NCBI GenBank assembly: GCA_905221605.1
Contig: CAJNDS010001746.1
Location: 587,797-651,796, forward strand
Direction: 5' to 3'
DNA from: Symbiodinium natans
Taxonomy: Eukaryota; Sar; Dinophyceae; Suessiales; Symbiodiniaceae
DNA length: 64,000 bases
Of this stretch, positions 53,201 through 64,000 are shown piece after piece. The notes below the pieces were generated by a model that worked only from the letters and a program-made list of their open reading frames with translations, was not told the origin of the DNA and did not search any database. A program made the position numbers and the translations under genes. Each line of letters begins with the position of its first letter. Positions within the stretch are counted from its first letter, which is position 1.

Positions 53201-56200
53201 CAACAGCCCCGCAATTTCCGTCCGGACCACAGCCTCTGGGCTTAGGGAGCCTTCCCATCGTGACGTTTTTGCACGCCCACCCAAAAGAGCTATGATGCTT
53301 GTATGGGATCCTCACAAACTGGCCTGAGTTCCTTCCCCCCCTCATAAAACGAGAGGGCATATTTCAGAAAGCGCATGTCAGGAGTTGTTGAGGATTCAGA
53401 GCAGGCCCTGTTGATGGCCAAGGCGTCGCTGGCCTTGGCACGTAGCGCTCTGACTGGCAGCGTTTAGCTGTGGCCTGAGGCTGCGCGGGCCCCGCGCGCT
53501 TGAAACTCGATGTTGCCCTAGGGATCCTGACGTCAACTGCGTTGCGACGTGCAACTGCAGAGCCACGGCTGCCAGTGGGGGTGCGGGTCTCTGCGCTGAT
53601 GCCTGCCGTTGCGCTTGTTGCACCCCCGTTCGGCCTGCTGGCGTCGGTTTCAGGTTTCGCTGTTTACGGCGGTGGCCTGGCCGTCTCCATTCACCACATT
53701 CGCCCGTCGTTGGCTTCCCCAGACGGCTCGCTGCAAAAGACAGTTCACGAGGCTGCCCCCCAAAGGGACCACAACTCCAGGGGGCCTTTATTGGAAGGGG
53801 CACTTAAAGCTCAGGGCTTGTTGCTGCTTGGTCCTAAGCTTGATGACGTCATCTGCACGATGCCCATCGCCTGTCAAAGTGCTTGACCTGGCACCATAAG
53901 ACATGTTCGACAAGCTGGCAGACGAAAGAGCGGTGAAGCGCTTCTTGCGTGCCTGGGGTGTAAACGCTCATTTGCCCATGTAAGTATTGTCAAAGAATGG
54001 GGAGGAGGAGGAGAAGTAAGGCAAGAAAAGGCGGTTCTCTGTGTTGTGAGAACGAAGGTCACCAAATCTCCGCTCTGACCGAAACACGCGGCCTCTCCTG
54101 GGCCTCAACGGCGGCGACCGCTCTCTCCTGACCCTCTCCTGTTGAAACCCCGACAGAGACCAAAAAAGTGTCTCCCTGGGTCGCTTCCGTTTTGCTTCAC
54201 GGCGCGAGGCATCAGAGTCTGGGAGCCGGCAAGAGCCGTGCAAAGGGTGCAAAGGGTGACTCCTTGGTCTCCTGTTGGCACCTTGTGCGAAGCGCGAGGC
54301 TTGCTGGGAAGGCTTCCGGCGGCACGTGCCGTAGTTCTATGAACTTCAGCCTTCAGCAACTCGCGGTCATGTCAGCATATTCCATCACTAGTAGCCGCTG
54401 CCTCGCGCTACGCACCTTGCTCGCATTGCGCGCGCCTTGCTCTGGTTCTGGGACAGAGTCGAGACTAGCTCGGCCGAGGGTTTTTTCCAACGTGATCCTG
54501 GAGGCTTGCCGCCAAAGCGTCTTCGCCTCTTATGCTCTTTTGGATCATTCCCGATTTCTTCCCTCTCGTTCGCTTTCGTCGCCGAGCCATCGCCATCTCA
54601 CGCTTTTCTGTTTCTTTCGCGCTGCTGGCAGAGCAGCGTGCGCGCGTCTCTGTGTGTTCAGATGAATATAGGGCAAGGACTTCATCGTGCAATTGGCGCG
54701 CGAAAGCTGCATCATTTCCTCCCAGCAGTGTCTTGTGGTGTGATGGGCCCTGGGATTCCGGGGATGTGAGCATCAGGTCTGAAACTGGGCTCCCCCCAAA
54801 GATAAGTTGAGACTTTGATTGAAGTCATCATTGATGCCCTTTTCTGGGCCTTAACGGATCTTCCAGATGTGAGGCGCGGCTCAGGCAGAGGGGTGGGCAG
54901 AGGGGCAGAAAGGGGCATAATGGGGCATAACCCAATCTGCAAGCTGCCGTAGAGCTGCGTAGAGCTACGTCCCGAAGTTCCTCCAGCCACGGCCTTGCCA
55001 GGCGCTGCAAAGCCTCGCCAGCTTCGCCTTTTCGAGCATTTGCTGAGACCGGGCTGCCCGGGCTGTGCTGGCTGGAGCTGAATGAGCTGAATGCCTCTCG
55101 CATCTCTTCGTTGTTGCCTTGCTGAAGCGCACGTGGCCTGTTCTAGGCCTATAGGCCGCGAGTCGTACGGAGCGACTGAGACTGGCTTCAGCCTAAGACA
55201 TCTCAAGCTGTTGCCTTCAGACGCACTCCGATTTAGTCCAAGCTTCATGCTGGTCCAACCACCTTGATAGCAACGCGGACGCCGACATACAGACGCACTC
55301 GCGCACTCGCGCACTCGCTCGCCCGCCCGCCCGCCTCTCTCACTCCGACTCACACTCGCACACAAGTAGACCACTGGCAGCAGGTCTGCATTGTGCCGGC
55401 TTTGAAGAGATGAATCTGAACATGAGAGAGAAGCGTGTACGGCAGCAAAGAAGCGTGGACTGGGGAGTGAGAATGGTTTTTCCGTAAGTACCGCTTTGGA
55501 CGTGTCTTGATCACCAGTACTTTAAGCTTCCGTCGCTGTGCGCTGGAGTCTTTGTCTCAGCGTTATGGGCCTGTGATGTGAGAGCTAGAGTGCGAGCTGC
55601 GGGTGCCAGGTGCTGCAGTGGTGCACAGAATTAGTCGCCATGCTGCCAGCAGGCCTTTCGAAGAAGAGTTCAGGAAGGAGTCAGAGCTGTCCGTGCTTGG
55701 TGATGTTTGCTCAGGGTTCTCGAATTCGGCTACGCCCCGACCTGTAGAGCGACAGCTGCGCTGCATGTCGCGGGCTTCTGTCCGACGCCGGGATGTGCTA
55801 TGGAGGCTCATCGCGCATGTGCCGCATGCCTTATCTGCCTCGTCTGCCTCATCTGCCTCGCCCACACCTCTCAATCTCACATCATTGCCGGAGAATGGTA
55901 AAGCATGGTTGTCGGAGCGTTCCATGAACCGTGCACAAGCACCCCACTGGAGCCCTTTTACATGGCTCCTAAAGACCTTGTAGGCTCCGTCAGCTCTGAC
56001 CGTCCCAGATGTGTAGGTGTGTGCAGAAAGCTACTTGAAAGCTACTGCAGATGTCTTCCCCAGTTGATGGCTCATGCTTCTGCGGTTCGTAGTATGGGGT
56101 GTGGGGAATGCTTCGGGGAATGCTTCGGGGAGCCTCCGTGCATCAAGCTAGGAATGCTCACGGCGCCTCGGTGTGTTGCTGCCTCCGGTCACTGGGCTGC

Positions 56201-56337
56201 CCAGGACGCGCCGTGAGTGCGTGAGTTTCCCTTTGCCCTGAAAAAGGCTGGCTTTTGAAGTTCTGAAGTACTGAGCCCTAAATCCGTCCAATTAGAAGCC
56301 CTTGGCGTCCTCAGGGTGTCCACTAAAAGCCTTCGAT
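50226..56337. other. Sparse region, no recognised gene
   Basis: Many short frames on both strands, the longest about 220 codons on minus at 54712-55374, none with a recognisable domain. Small features: a short CCCTAGACCCTAGG-like element just upstream at 49010, a (GCGCACTC/CGCCCGCC) run at 55290-55335, and GGGGAATGCTTC in direct repeat at 56101-56130. Exons of unknown genes may be present; none could be phased. Confidence 0.35.
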
Positions 56338-56565
56338 TTAGAGCTGAGCCCGAGGCATAAACTCGAGGTGAGCTTTTGGGTCGGCAACATCCCAGCGCCT
56401 CTGTCTGTGAACGCCGATGCAGGTGGTCTTGATCAGCAGCTCTTCCTGCTGCCGCGCGCGCGGTGCCTTCCAGGCATTGATGACTTGCCGCCACAGCTCC
56501 TCATCCGCGCCAGTCATCTGATCATCAACCGTCAACTCCAAGCATGCTGCCTTTCTGGCTGCAGG
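56338..56565 (-). CDS. Possible minus-strand exon, unknown product
   Basis: The minus frame reads ACLELTVDDQMTGADEELWR, QVINAWKAPRARQQEELLIK and TTCIGVHRQRRWDVADPKAH, then stops at 56338. Charged, Trp-containing and helix-like; it looks more like protein than the opposite strand does. It may extend upstream to 56925. Product unknown. Confidence 0.38.
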   Translation of the reverse strand, partial: PAARKAACLELTVDDQMTGADEELWRQVINAWKAPRARQQEELLIKTTCIGVHRQRRWDVADPKAHLEFMPRAQL

Positions 56566-56925
56566 TGCCCGGCCAAGCTCAGCCCCACCACACACCCCGC
56601 GTTCCTGCATTTCCTGCATTTCCTGCACCTTGTGCCGGGCCTTGCGAGCTGTGCGGGCCTTGCAAGCTGTCGCCTCAGAGGCTCCACGCTCTGGGCTTTG
56701 TTCCAGAAGGCCTGCTTCAGCGTTGCAGGCGCACCAGCTAGCAACTGGGATCTTCAGTGCTTTGCGTGCTCTGCGTGATCCGCGATGGTCAGTGCCGGCC
56801 TCGGCACACTGGTCTGGAGAAGCACACGCTGCAGGCAGGTGGGGTGCGCCGGAGTCTTTCGTGGGTCCGAGTGCCCCTGAGATTGGACTACCTGCAGGCC
56901 ACATGAGCGACTGGCTAAGTCCCAC

Positions 56926-59019
56926 GCCTCTCTAGGTAGCTTCGGGCGAGACATAGTGCTGCAGAAGCGAGACCTAACCCCAAAAGCAATACCCCCGGAT
57001 GTCATCGTTTTGCTCGAGAAAGCGATACCTAGACCTAGCCCCAAAAGCGAGAACCTCAATGAAATGTCTCAGTCGGGGCCTCTGGGTTTTGCTGCGCGCT
57101 CACCTTCACACAGACAATCTGACGTTGGACTGAAAGTCTTGCGTGAAGCCTCCGCTCAACTCCTGATCGCAAGCCTTCCGCGCTACGGTCTCCGCGCCTG
57201 CAAGTTGCGACCAGAACCACATGCGCGCAGCTCCTGCCTAAGTTGATGCCGTTTGTGCTGCACCTCTTTCAACAGAAGTTGCAGCTGGCGCGGCCTTAAA
57301 AATTCAGGGGTGTTTTTTCGGCAGCAGCTGCTCCAGTGTAGCGCACTTCGCTGTGTAGTCCAACGTCGGGCATGCCGGCAGAAGTGGTGATCTCACGCGT
57401 CGGACTTCGGTGCTGCACACGGGACACGGCGCTTGCGACATCTTGCAGCCAAGTGTGGCCTGCACCTGTTGAGGCCGGTTTGTACTCCTGGCGAGTTTTT
57501 TGCGCTGTGGCACTTCCTTCCCCGTGGCGAAGTTGGGCCTGTGGAGGCTCGTGGCACATCGTAGCTTTCAGCAATGGACCATGTCGATTCCACGTGCTGC
57601 CAAGCTCCTCCGGCAAATGCCTCGTCTTTGGTGGCGTCTGATGATTAGACTTGCTACCTGCAGGTTGTACTCTGCAACTGGACATTTTCGGGTCAGGACT
57701 GAGATCATCAGCCTCATGCACGACATGGGGCTGCTCAGCTGTGTCCCGATGCGTCGAAACGGTTCACGATCACCAAACCACCTGAACTCCGGCAAGACGA
57801 CCGAGTCGCCAGAGGTTTGAGGCTCCCTTCGCCTGTTAGAACTTGAAGCGGAGGCAATTTTTATATGCGAGATGAAGTCAACATAAGTCAACAAGTACAT
57901 GTAAGTGCATCGCAAGCCACACTGATCGCTGCACAGGCGGGCAATGCAGCAGCTGAGCCATGAGAGAAGTGCATTCAGTGCATTGAGTGCATGTCACTGC
58001 ATGTCACAGGGTTTTCTTTAATCTCTCCCAGGCCGGGGTTGGGGGCCCGCGTCCGATCCGGGGGGCCCGACTGGGGCCGGCGTCCGACCCTCACTGCATC
58101 GCGCTGCCTTCGACACAGGCATCGTCGAAGCATCGGCATCGTGCATAGTACTCAGAACCTGCGCATATCGCACGCGTGGAAAGGACACGTATACCTCGAA
58201 TGTGAGGCTAGATCCTCTGAGAACAACGCATTCTTGAACATCGCTGAAATGCACGAGACCGACCGCGAGCCCGGCCACTGTCGCGATGGAAGCTACCCAA
58301 GGTAGCCCCTCTCCTGAGGGTCTTCACCCTTAATCTCCAGCATCCGTGATGGCGGTCGCCATGCCGACCCAAAGGTGGAGCGTGCGACTCCTGTCACGCG
58401 GGAGACTCTGCTTCTGTCGTGCAGCGCGAGCGTGCACATGCCATCACATGCCTGCAGACCAGCACAGCAAAGAACCCTTTCGCCACGAGAGCATGCTGTG
58501 TTCTGGTTCCTTGTAGTTCTTGCTCTTCGGACCCCTCGCGGTTCCGCCCGTAAGGCACCTGGCATTGGTCACAGTGGAAGCAGATGACGCGAGCTGACCT
58601 GTTGAAAGCCCTGCAGGCGTGTAGCTGCCTACAAGGTGTAGCCACCGGTGTAGCTGCTGGCACGTGTTGTCAAAGTCGCGCTTGTGTGTCACTGGCTCTG
58701 TCCAGGATTTATCTTCTCAGCTTTTGATTCAGACGTTGCGGAGATGGCTGGCACAGCCCAGGCTGCCCAGGCTGGCGCACTGCTCGGTTTCTCTCGGTGC
58801 GTGTTGCCTTTCTCTCGTGACACTCTCTATTACTTCGAGTTTCGGCTACAAGGGACTCCTTCAGGCTGGGCCGGCTGGGCTGAAGCTGCATTGATATCGT
58901 GTGACAACGCAGCTCACGTCGTGGCGAGTTAATCCTTTTGGTGCAGCACTGGCGTCGCACACAGACCAGCAGGGTCTTTGAGACCCTCACAATCTCGCCC
59001 GTGGGGACCTGCTTGCCTG
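56926..59019. other. No firmly supported gene
   Basis: Both strands carry frames of 90-140 codons, for example minus 57296-57721 and minus 57568-57915. They overlap one another in different phases, so at most one can be real. None has a recognised motif. Confidence 0.35.
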
Positions 59020-59242
59020 CAGCTTGCCTGGCCCGCCTGTCGCTGTGGATGGCGCTTGCTGCAAGAACTTGGGCGAGGCAAAGGACACAGGGATAGGATC
59101 CACAACCCAGCAGGTCGTGGAGGCCCTGCACCAGAGCATCACGCCAATTGTCGTCTGCGCTTTGTTGGTTACAGTCGCACTGAGCCACTCAGCAGGGCGA
59201 CGCGAAGAGCCCGTGCTCCTCTTGGCAGTCAGGGCGGCTTGA
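59020..59242 (+). CDS. Possible exon with a membrane segment
   Basis: The + frame reads VDGACCKNLGEAKDTGIGST, then QSITPIVVCALLVTVALSHS (a likely transmembrane helix) and GRREEPVLLLAVRAA before TGA. The minus strand is also open. No family recognised. Confidence 0.28.
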
Positions 59243-60268
59243 CCACTATGGCACGAACCATTTGCCTTTGAGCAGAGATCAAAGCCTCAAGCGTGCACAA
59301 CAATTATTTCGTTGGAGGCGCAATCCTGCCAGGATGCTTCGTGTTGGTGAGCTACGAAGGTCTTCGTCTGTTGCATCTCTTGAAGCGGCTGCGCTCTGGC
59401 AAGCCGCCTTGTTGAGTGTCTGATTGCGAATGCCTGCTGCCCACGAGTGGTCCTGTAGGCGCCATAACAACTAGCGTGGTTTCTTCCTGTGGCGGGCTTT
59501 GTACCAATCGCGCAGCGCGAGCCCAACAGCTTCGTGTAGTGGGAGAACCCCCTGTGGCCCCTACAATTGCCCAGGCTTTGCTTCACCTGCAACGCCAACG
59601 GCTGCGATGCGGACGCATGATGCAGATGTCCGGACACGTACTTGGCGTTTGCGGGCGGAATGCCGATGGGTCTCTGACGGAAGCCGCAGCTTACGACCCG
59701 ATCCTGCTGCAGCCTCTGCACTAGTCGAAAAAACGATGTGACATGTCGGGCCTCGACTGCATCTGCCCACTTCTGCCAGAGCCAGGCAACGTCGTTGTGA
59801 CATCATGGACGTTCTGACTATCGGACAAGACTCTAAGGCCGTGCTGAGATCAGACAACCTCTTCAGCCAAGTCTCACGCGCGCGGGATCTGACAACAGCA
59901 CAAGTTGTCAGAAGTTCATTAAGAAGTGTGGCCTGACTCGCGTGGATGGCCTGAAGGTCAGCGTGGGCTCATGAGGCTTGTTCGGCTTGGAACAGTCTCG
60001 TCAGCTGCACAGCGCGGTCCTCACACACTCGGGCATTCGGCATTGCGGCCACGAGACCCCTCCGTCTCTTCGCCTCCACCAGGAGGACTCCACCAAGGCG
60101 CGACGTGCGCCCGCACACAGGCGCGGTGTGGTCCCGTGCCTCGTCGCTTCATTGCCAGGTGCACAGGTCCGTGCCTCCTCTCGCGCATGCCTCGCCATGC
60201 TGTTTGCAAGATTTTTCAGGAGGCTACACAGCCCTATAAAACCCTTTGTCCAAGGTGCAATCGGCGCT
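59243..60268. other. No firmly supported gene
   Basis: A + frame at 59416-59724 (PTIAQALLHLQRQRLRCGRM) and its reverse-strand counterpart are both open. Neither is tied to splice sites. Confidence 0.33.
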
Positions 60269-60673
60269 TCATGAAAAGAGGGAGCCGCCAACTGTCCAAA
60301 TTCCCCCCATTAAGGGGAGTTCCGAGTGCCGATATCGGAAGCTTCGCCAAAGGGAACGGGGGGCCATCCTGTCCGTAAGGTTCTTAAGCTCGACCCTCAA
60401 GTCCATGCCCAGTCCTTGCGCAGCGTCGAGTTTCAGGCTGTTAAAATGAGTTTGTTCTCCCAAAAAGGGGAACAATGAAAAAAAGGTGCTTTGCTTCACC
60501 CAGGAAATCGCACACCGGCGCACCAGGTCAAGCTTTCGTCGTAGTGAAAGCCTGGACCTCAGCCTGATTCCCCTTCGTGTGCGAAAACCGGTCGCGAGGC
60601 CACGCGCCTCATATATCGTGCACTGTAAATCAGAGGTGCGTCTGACGATCGTATTTGCACAGTGTCCGTTCAC
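60269..60673 (-). CDS. Open minus-strand frame, unknown product
   Basis: 134 codons on minus, including RTRRGIRLRSRLSLRRKLDL, VKQSTFFSLFPFLGEQTHFN and ELKNLTDRMAPRSLWRSFRY. Basic, with a short hydrophobic patch. Ordinary codon-like composition but no recognised domain. Confidence 0.35.
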   Translation of the reverse strand: MNGHCANTIVRRTSDLQCTIYEARGLATGFRTRRGIRLRSRLSLRRKLDLVRRCAISWVKQSTFFSLFPFLGEQTHFNSLKLDAAQGLGMDLRVELKNLTDRMAPRSLWRSFRYRHSELPLMGGIWTVGGSLFS

Positions 60674-63649
60674 CTTTTCCTCGAATTGCTTGGAGGGACC
60701 GGTCTGTGGCGATCAAGGCATCTAGAGTCGAGAGTCAAACAAAATTGCAGAAGCACTGGGTGCTTCTCGGTTTTGGTTTTGCCATGTTTTGCCCTTGCTT
60801 CAGCTCCAGACTGACAGGACAAGAAGCGGCTTGACTCTTCCTCGTAGATTCGGTAAAACTCGGTAAAACGTTGAAATCGAAGAAAACCTGGCGATTCCAG
60901 GCCCTGGCTCCTACAGCTCACGCCTCCAGCCTAAAGACTATGGAGACTCTCATGGGCTCGTTCTCAAGGAAGCGAGGCCCAAAATGAGGCAAAGAACAGG
61001 GCGCATGTGCGCCCACGTCTGAAGGGCAACTTCCCCAAGCTCCAATGCCGTCGGCTCTTCCTGAGCAGTCTAAGGGTCTTCTGACTTCAGCAGGCTTCAG
61101 GGCTTCAGGGGTTCGAGTCTCCTGAACACTGCGTGGAGTGCATTCCTTAAGTTGCCTTAAGCCCCTGAGACCCCGCATACAGAACTTGAGACTTTAGCTC
61201 CCATCGCTCTCAATCCCGTGCCCCGCATCTCTTGGTGAGAAAATCAGAGAGACTGATTCGCACACGTCGGGGGCATGTTCTATTGCGGAGAGAAGTCGCA
61301 GCAAAGGGCAGGGCGGCCTCTTAAATTAAAATCGCCGGCCTGCCGGCGGGTGCCGCGCCGGAGTGCGTCCACTGTAGCAGACGCCGTCGCTTGCGGTGGA
61401 GGTGCGGCGTTTTGACGGGGAGGCGTCTCCGCTTCTCGAGCCTACGTTGCAAGCGAGGAGCTCCGAAGAGTCGATTCAAAAAAATTTGGTTGTTCAAAAG
61501 CCTCTATAGGTCCTACCAGCAAGCGCTGACCAGTGCATCACGAAGTGCTCAGATAGTGCTATAGCACCCAGTGCTTCAGACACCGCAATCGCATGCTCCC
61601 CAGTCCCCGTGTGCTCTCTTAGAAGTTCTTCTCCTAGACAGTGCCAAGTCTCGAGGCCTCATCGCCTTGCTTGGGTTTGATTTTCGCGGCGCTGCCGGCA
61701 CCGCTGGAAGCTTAGCCGGCAGCTGGAGTTTTTCGTTTCTGGAGATGGTGGGGAGGGAGTCTTTTGTCATTGGTCATGCCAGTGGCTCTGGTGCCTTACG
61801 ACTCAGGGGACACAGGGGACTCAGACTCGAGATGCTCCAGGGACTTGGGGAGGAGGGCGCAGTCCTAAGTCCAACTGTGAGCGCTTCTCCCCTCTTTGTG
61901 CCTTAATGTGTCATTGTGGGGGAGGTCCTCCAAGGCACAGAGGCCCGGTGCGAAGCGAGGAAGTGTGGCTGGCTAAGGTGCGCTCTCTTGGTCCCCCCCT
62001 CTGCTGCCTAAGGGGCCCCCTGCCTGCTCCGTCACGGAGTCGAAGTGGCCGCAACCTCTTAATGCGAGCTTGAAGCTCGGCTCAGCTCAGGTCTTTTTGA
62101 ATCTCAGCTCTCTTTAAAACGCCCCAACAGGCGTGCTCTCGCAGCATCTCTAGACTCTAGAGTTGTGTAGCTCCGTAGCCCCGTAGCCGCCGTAGGTTTT
62201 GGCTGTCTGCACCAGAAGAGCAGTGACGGCGGTGATGCAGATACCGGCCTACTACGATTGGCGCTGGTTGGGAGGCGAGCGCGAACGCGAACGCGCATCT
62301 CTTGCGGCACACGGGCACATGCCGGACCATGCACAGCAACATGCACTTTGAAGGAGCTGTTCAGACAGGGCCCTGTGGCAGTCGCGTCTTGCAACCATGG
62401 CAGACTACGCTCGGCGCTGGCGAGGCCGGACGATCGCCATGCAGCACCAAAGGTCTTTCAGGCGACTGGACACAGTCAAGAGTCAAGACATCAGCTGAAG
62501 GGCTTGCTGAGACAAATCAGCAGTTGGCCCCAGCAATCTTGACTCTCCAGTGCGCGCGAGCCTTCTGAACCAAAAGCGCGCGAAAAAGACCAATCCCCAA
62601 CACCCCAACATGTTCACCCCTGAACCCAGAATGCGGGGAGCGGGGTGGGGGTGCCTTGGACGCTTAGCGTCTATTCTGCGCGTGCTCTTTGTTTTCTTGG
62701 ATTCTTCCCGAAAACCTCTCTGAAATTGGGTTCTCGTTTGGCGCTTCAACGCGGAAGGCGTTCTATCGGATCACTTTTCGGCAAAGAGGCCACGAAGAGG
62801 AGACGGTCAACGGAGGAGGGTCGGACGGAATGAATTCTGACGGGAGGCCACGCAGGCGACACGGTCAATGAGTCAAGGGAGGGGGGTCGGAACATTTTGC
62901 CTGCTGTTGATGGACGGGTTCGGGGAGGACAAGGAGGGGGAGCTCGGATGGGGAGCGTGATATTGGGTTGATGGGCAGGGGAGTGGGGGACACGTGGACA
63001 AGACAAGGGGTTCAGTGCGCGATGTCTCCGGTTGACGGGGTTCCACGACCTCCGCCCTCCGCGAACGCGCTCCGCGCCTCCCCGCCCTCCGCGCCCCCGC
63101 CCAGGACACAGTGTACTGATGCTAAGGGTGCCTTGCGTCTATTCTGCGGGTGCGTTGCGTGTATTCTGCGGGCGCTTCCTTCGTAAAGTATTTGTTTACA
63201 AGGCACGCACGTGCAGCATAGCCTTTAAGTGTCCATCTTATGGGGGGGAGGGGGAAGAAGAAAGCCACCCCAAGCCCACCCCAATTGATTGAATCTACAA
63301 AGCAGCACAGGCTCGGCCCAAATGTTTTGGTTCTTGGGGAGAGAAAGCGCCTTGAGGAATGCAGGGAGGTTGGTGTATGGAGGCCGTGAAATCGCTTCTC
63401 CCCCAAACATGGGAAATCATGGATGAAGACTAAGACTGTTCGTCTTCTGCCATCTTTTGTTTTGGGAAGGAACAGCTTGAGCTTGTTGCTGGCTTGAGTC
63501 TTCTGGCATAGGGTCCTTGAAGGTCTCTCATGGTAGTTTGGATCTTCTGCTTGGAGTGGAGCCCGGGACCTTTGATGACGGGTTACGAGTCTAGGGCCGA
63601 GACGTCTGTTTGGGATGACCGGGGCGTTCAGTTGGGCGGACTGTTGCTA
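60674..63649. other. Sparse region, no recognised gene
   Basis: Contains a diverged ~60-bp duplication at 62788-62890 (GAGGCCACG, then ACGGTCAA, then GGGTCGGA, in both halves). GCGTCTATTCTGCG words lie at 62667, 63137 and, variant, 63158. A purine-rich stretch lies at 62870-62990. Frames are short and unsupported. Confidence 0.35.
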
Positions 63650-64000
63650 CTGTTACGACACGAACACTTGCATTGTCTTGCCCTGCATGCGTGCCGCAGC
63701 ACACGGCTTGTGCTCCGCAACGTGATTCAGGCAGACAGGAGACATGTTCATGCGCCCTTGGAATGCAGAGAGCTCGTTTTCTTTCTTTCACCTGAAAACG
63801 TAGCGTTTTGTCTGTAGTTCCAAGCCATGGCGATCCAGGCGTTCGGAGAGCTGGGAACCTTCTGGGCCAAGGCCTGCCCCATGGAGGGCGGCTAAGAGTC
63901 TAAGAGACCTTCGAGTTTGGAGCGTCTTGTGCGGGAGGCTTCTGCAGGCTAAATTCTGCTTTCCCTTCCGATTTTGTGGGGCCTGTGGCGGGCTCCTCTC
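63650..64000 (+). repeat. Left part of a paralogue of the 43.3-43.6 kb locus
   Basis: 63904-64000 matches 43492-43588 at about 93 of 97 positions, and 63655-63731 resembles the exon at 43296-43382. Between them, 63838-63893 reads AIQAFGELGTFWAKACPMEG before TAA, a plausible extra exon. The duplicate is cut by the right window edge. Confidence 0.75.

Noticed and set aside
54712-55374. 220-codon minus-strand frame
   Set aside because: Composition is biased (Ser/Arg/Ala/Pro) and includes a GCGCACTC-type simple run. No domain, and neighbouring phases are also open.

Overview
The window looks like nuclear DNA of a dinoflagellate, probably Symbiodiniaceae-like. The best evidence is one gene that can be solved exon by exon, a tubulin tyrosine ligase-like (TTLL) gene at 10082-14745. 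Its 16 inferred introns use GC as donor 15 times and GT once, and 14 of 16 acceptors read AG|G. Other signs agree: low coding density, degenerate TTTAGGG/CCCTAAA tracts scattered in non-coding DNA, abundant simple repeats, retroelement debris and repeatedly duplicated exons. Species cannot be named from the sequence alone.

Layout. 1-735 and 2318-2417 hold a minisatellite of about 41 bp carrying the palindrome TTCGCGCGAA. 1764-1914 is a dispersed repeat found again at 29525-29671. 2697-7975 is a striking 5.3 kb AT-rich array built on a 10-bp TTTTAATTAA period. It is interrupted by a 0.9 kb GC-richer island with the 3' end of a retroelement-like reading frame (5171-6090) and by an 80 bp island. 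10082-14745 is the TTLL gene, which has one apparent 1-nt insertion near 12980. One of its introns contains a recognisable large-subunit rRNA core segment, probably mitochondrial in origin. 15121-16000 is a GAAA microsatellite followed by four 120-bp units, each with a G-run/C-run hairpin.

16-27 kb is mostly non-coding. It holds a 24-bp perfect palindrome, oppositely oriented telomere-like tracts with a G-quadruplex-prone core, small tandem duplications, a few exon-like frames and a CTG/CTA repeat. On the minus strand, 27619-29478 is an intronless frame split by one in-frame TAA. Its first part is a single-pass membrane protein and its second part has a phospholipase D-type HKD motif. 31385-31690 is a frameshifted relative of the frame at 41734-42327. 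33-39 kb holds coiled-coil exons and an identically bounded duplicated 54-nt exon. 43.3-47.2 kb is a tandem array of small Cys-containing exon cassettes (eight copies of one, two of another). 47-64 kb is sparse. The last 97 bases repeat 43492-43588 almost exactly, so a segmental duplicate of the 43 kb locus begins at the right edge.

Apart from the TTLL and HKD-motif genes I do not recognise products. Single-exon calls elsewhere rest on open frame, protein-like composition, AG|G acceptors or internal duplication, and carry low confidence.
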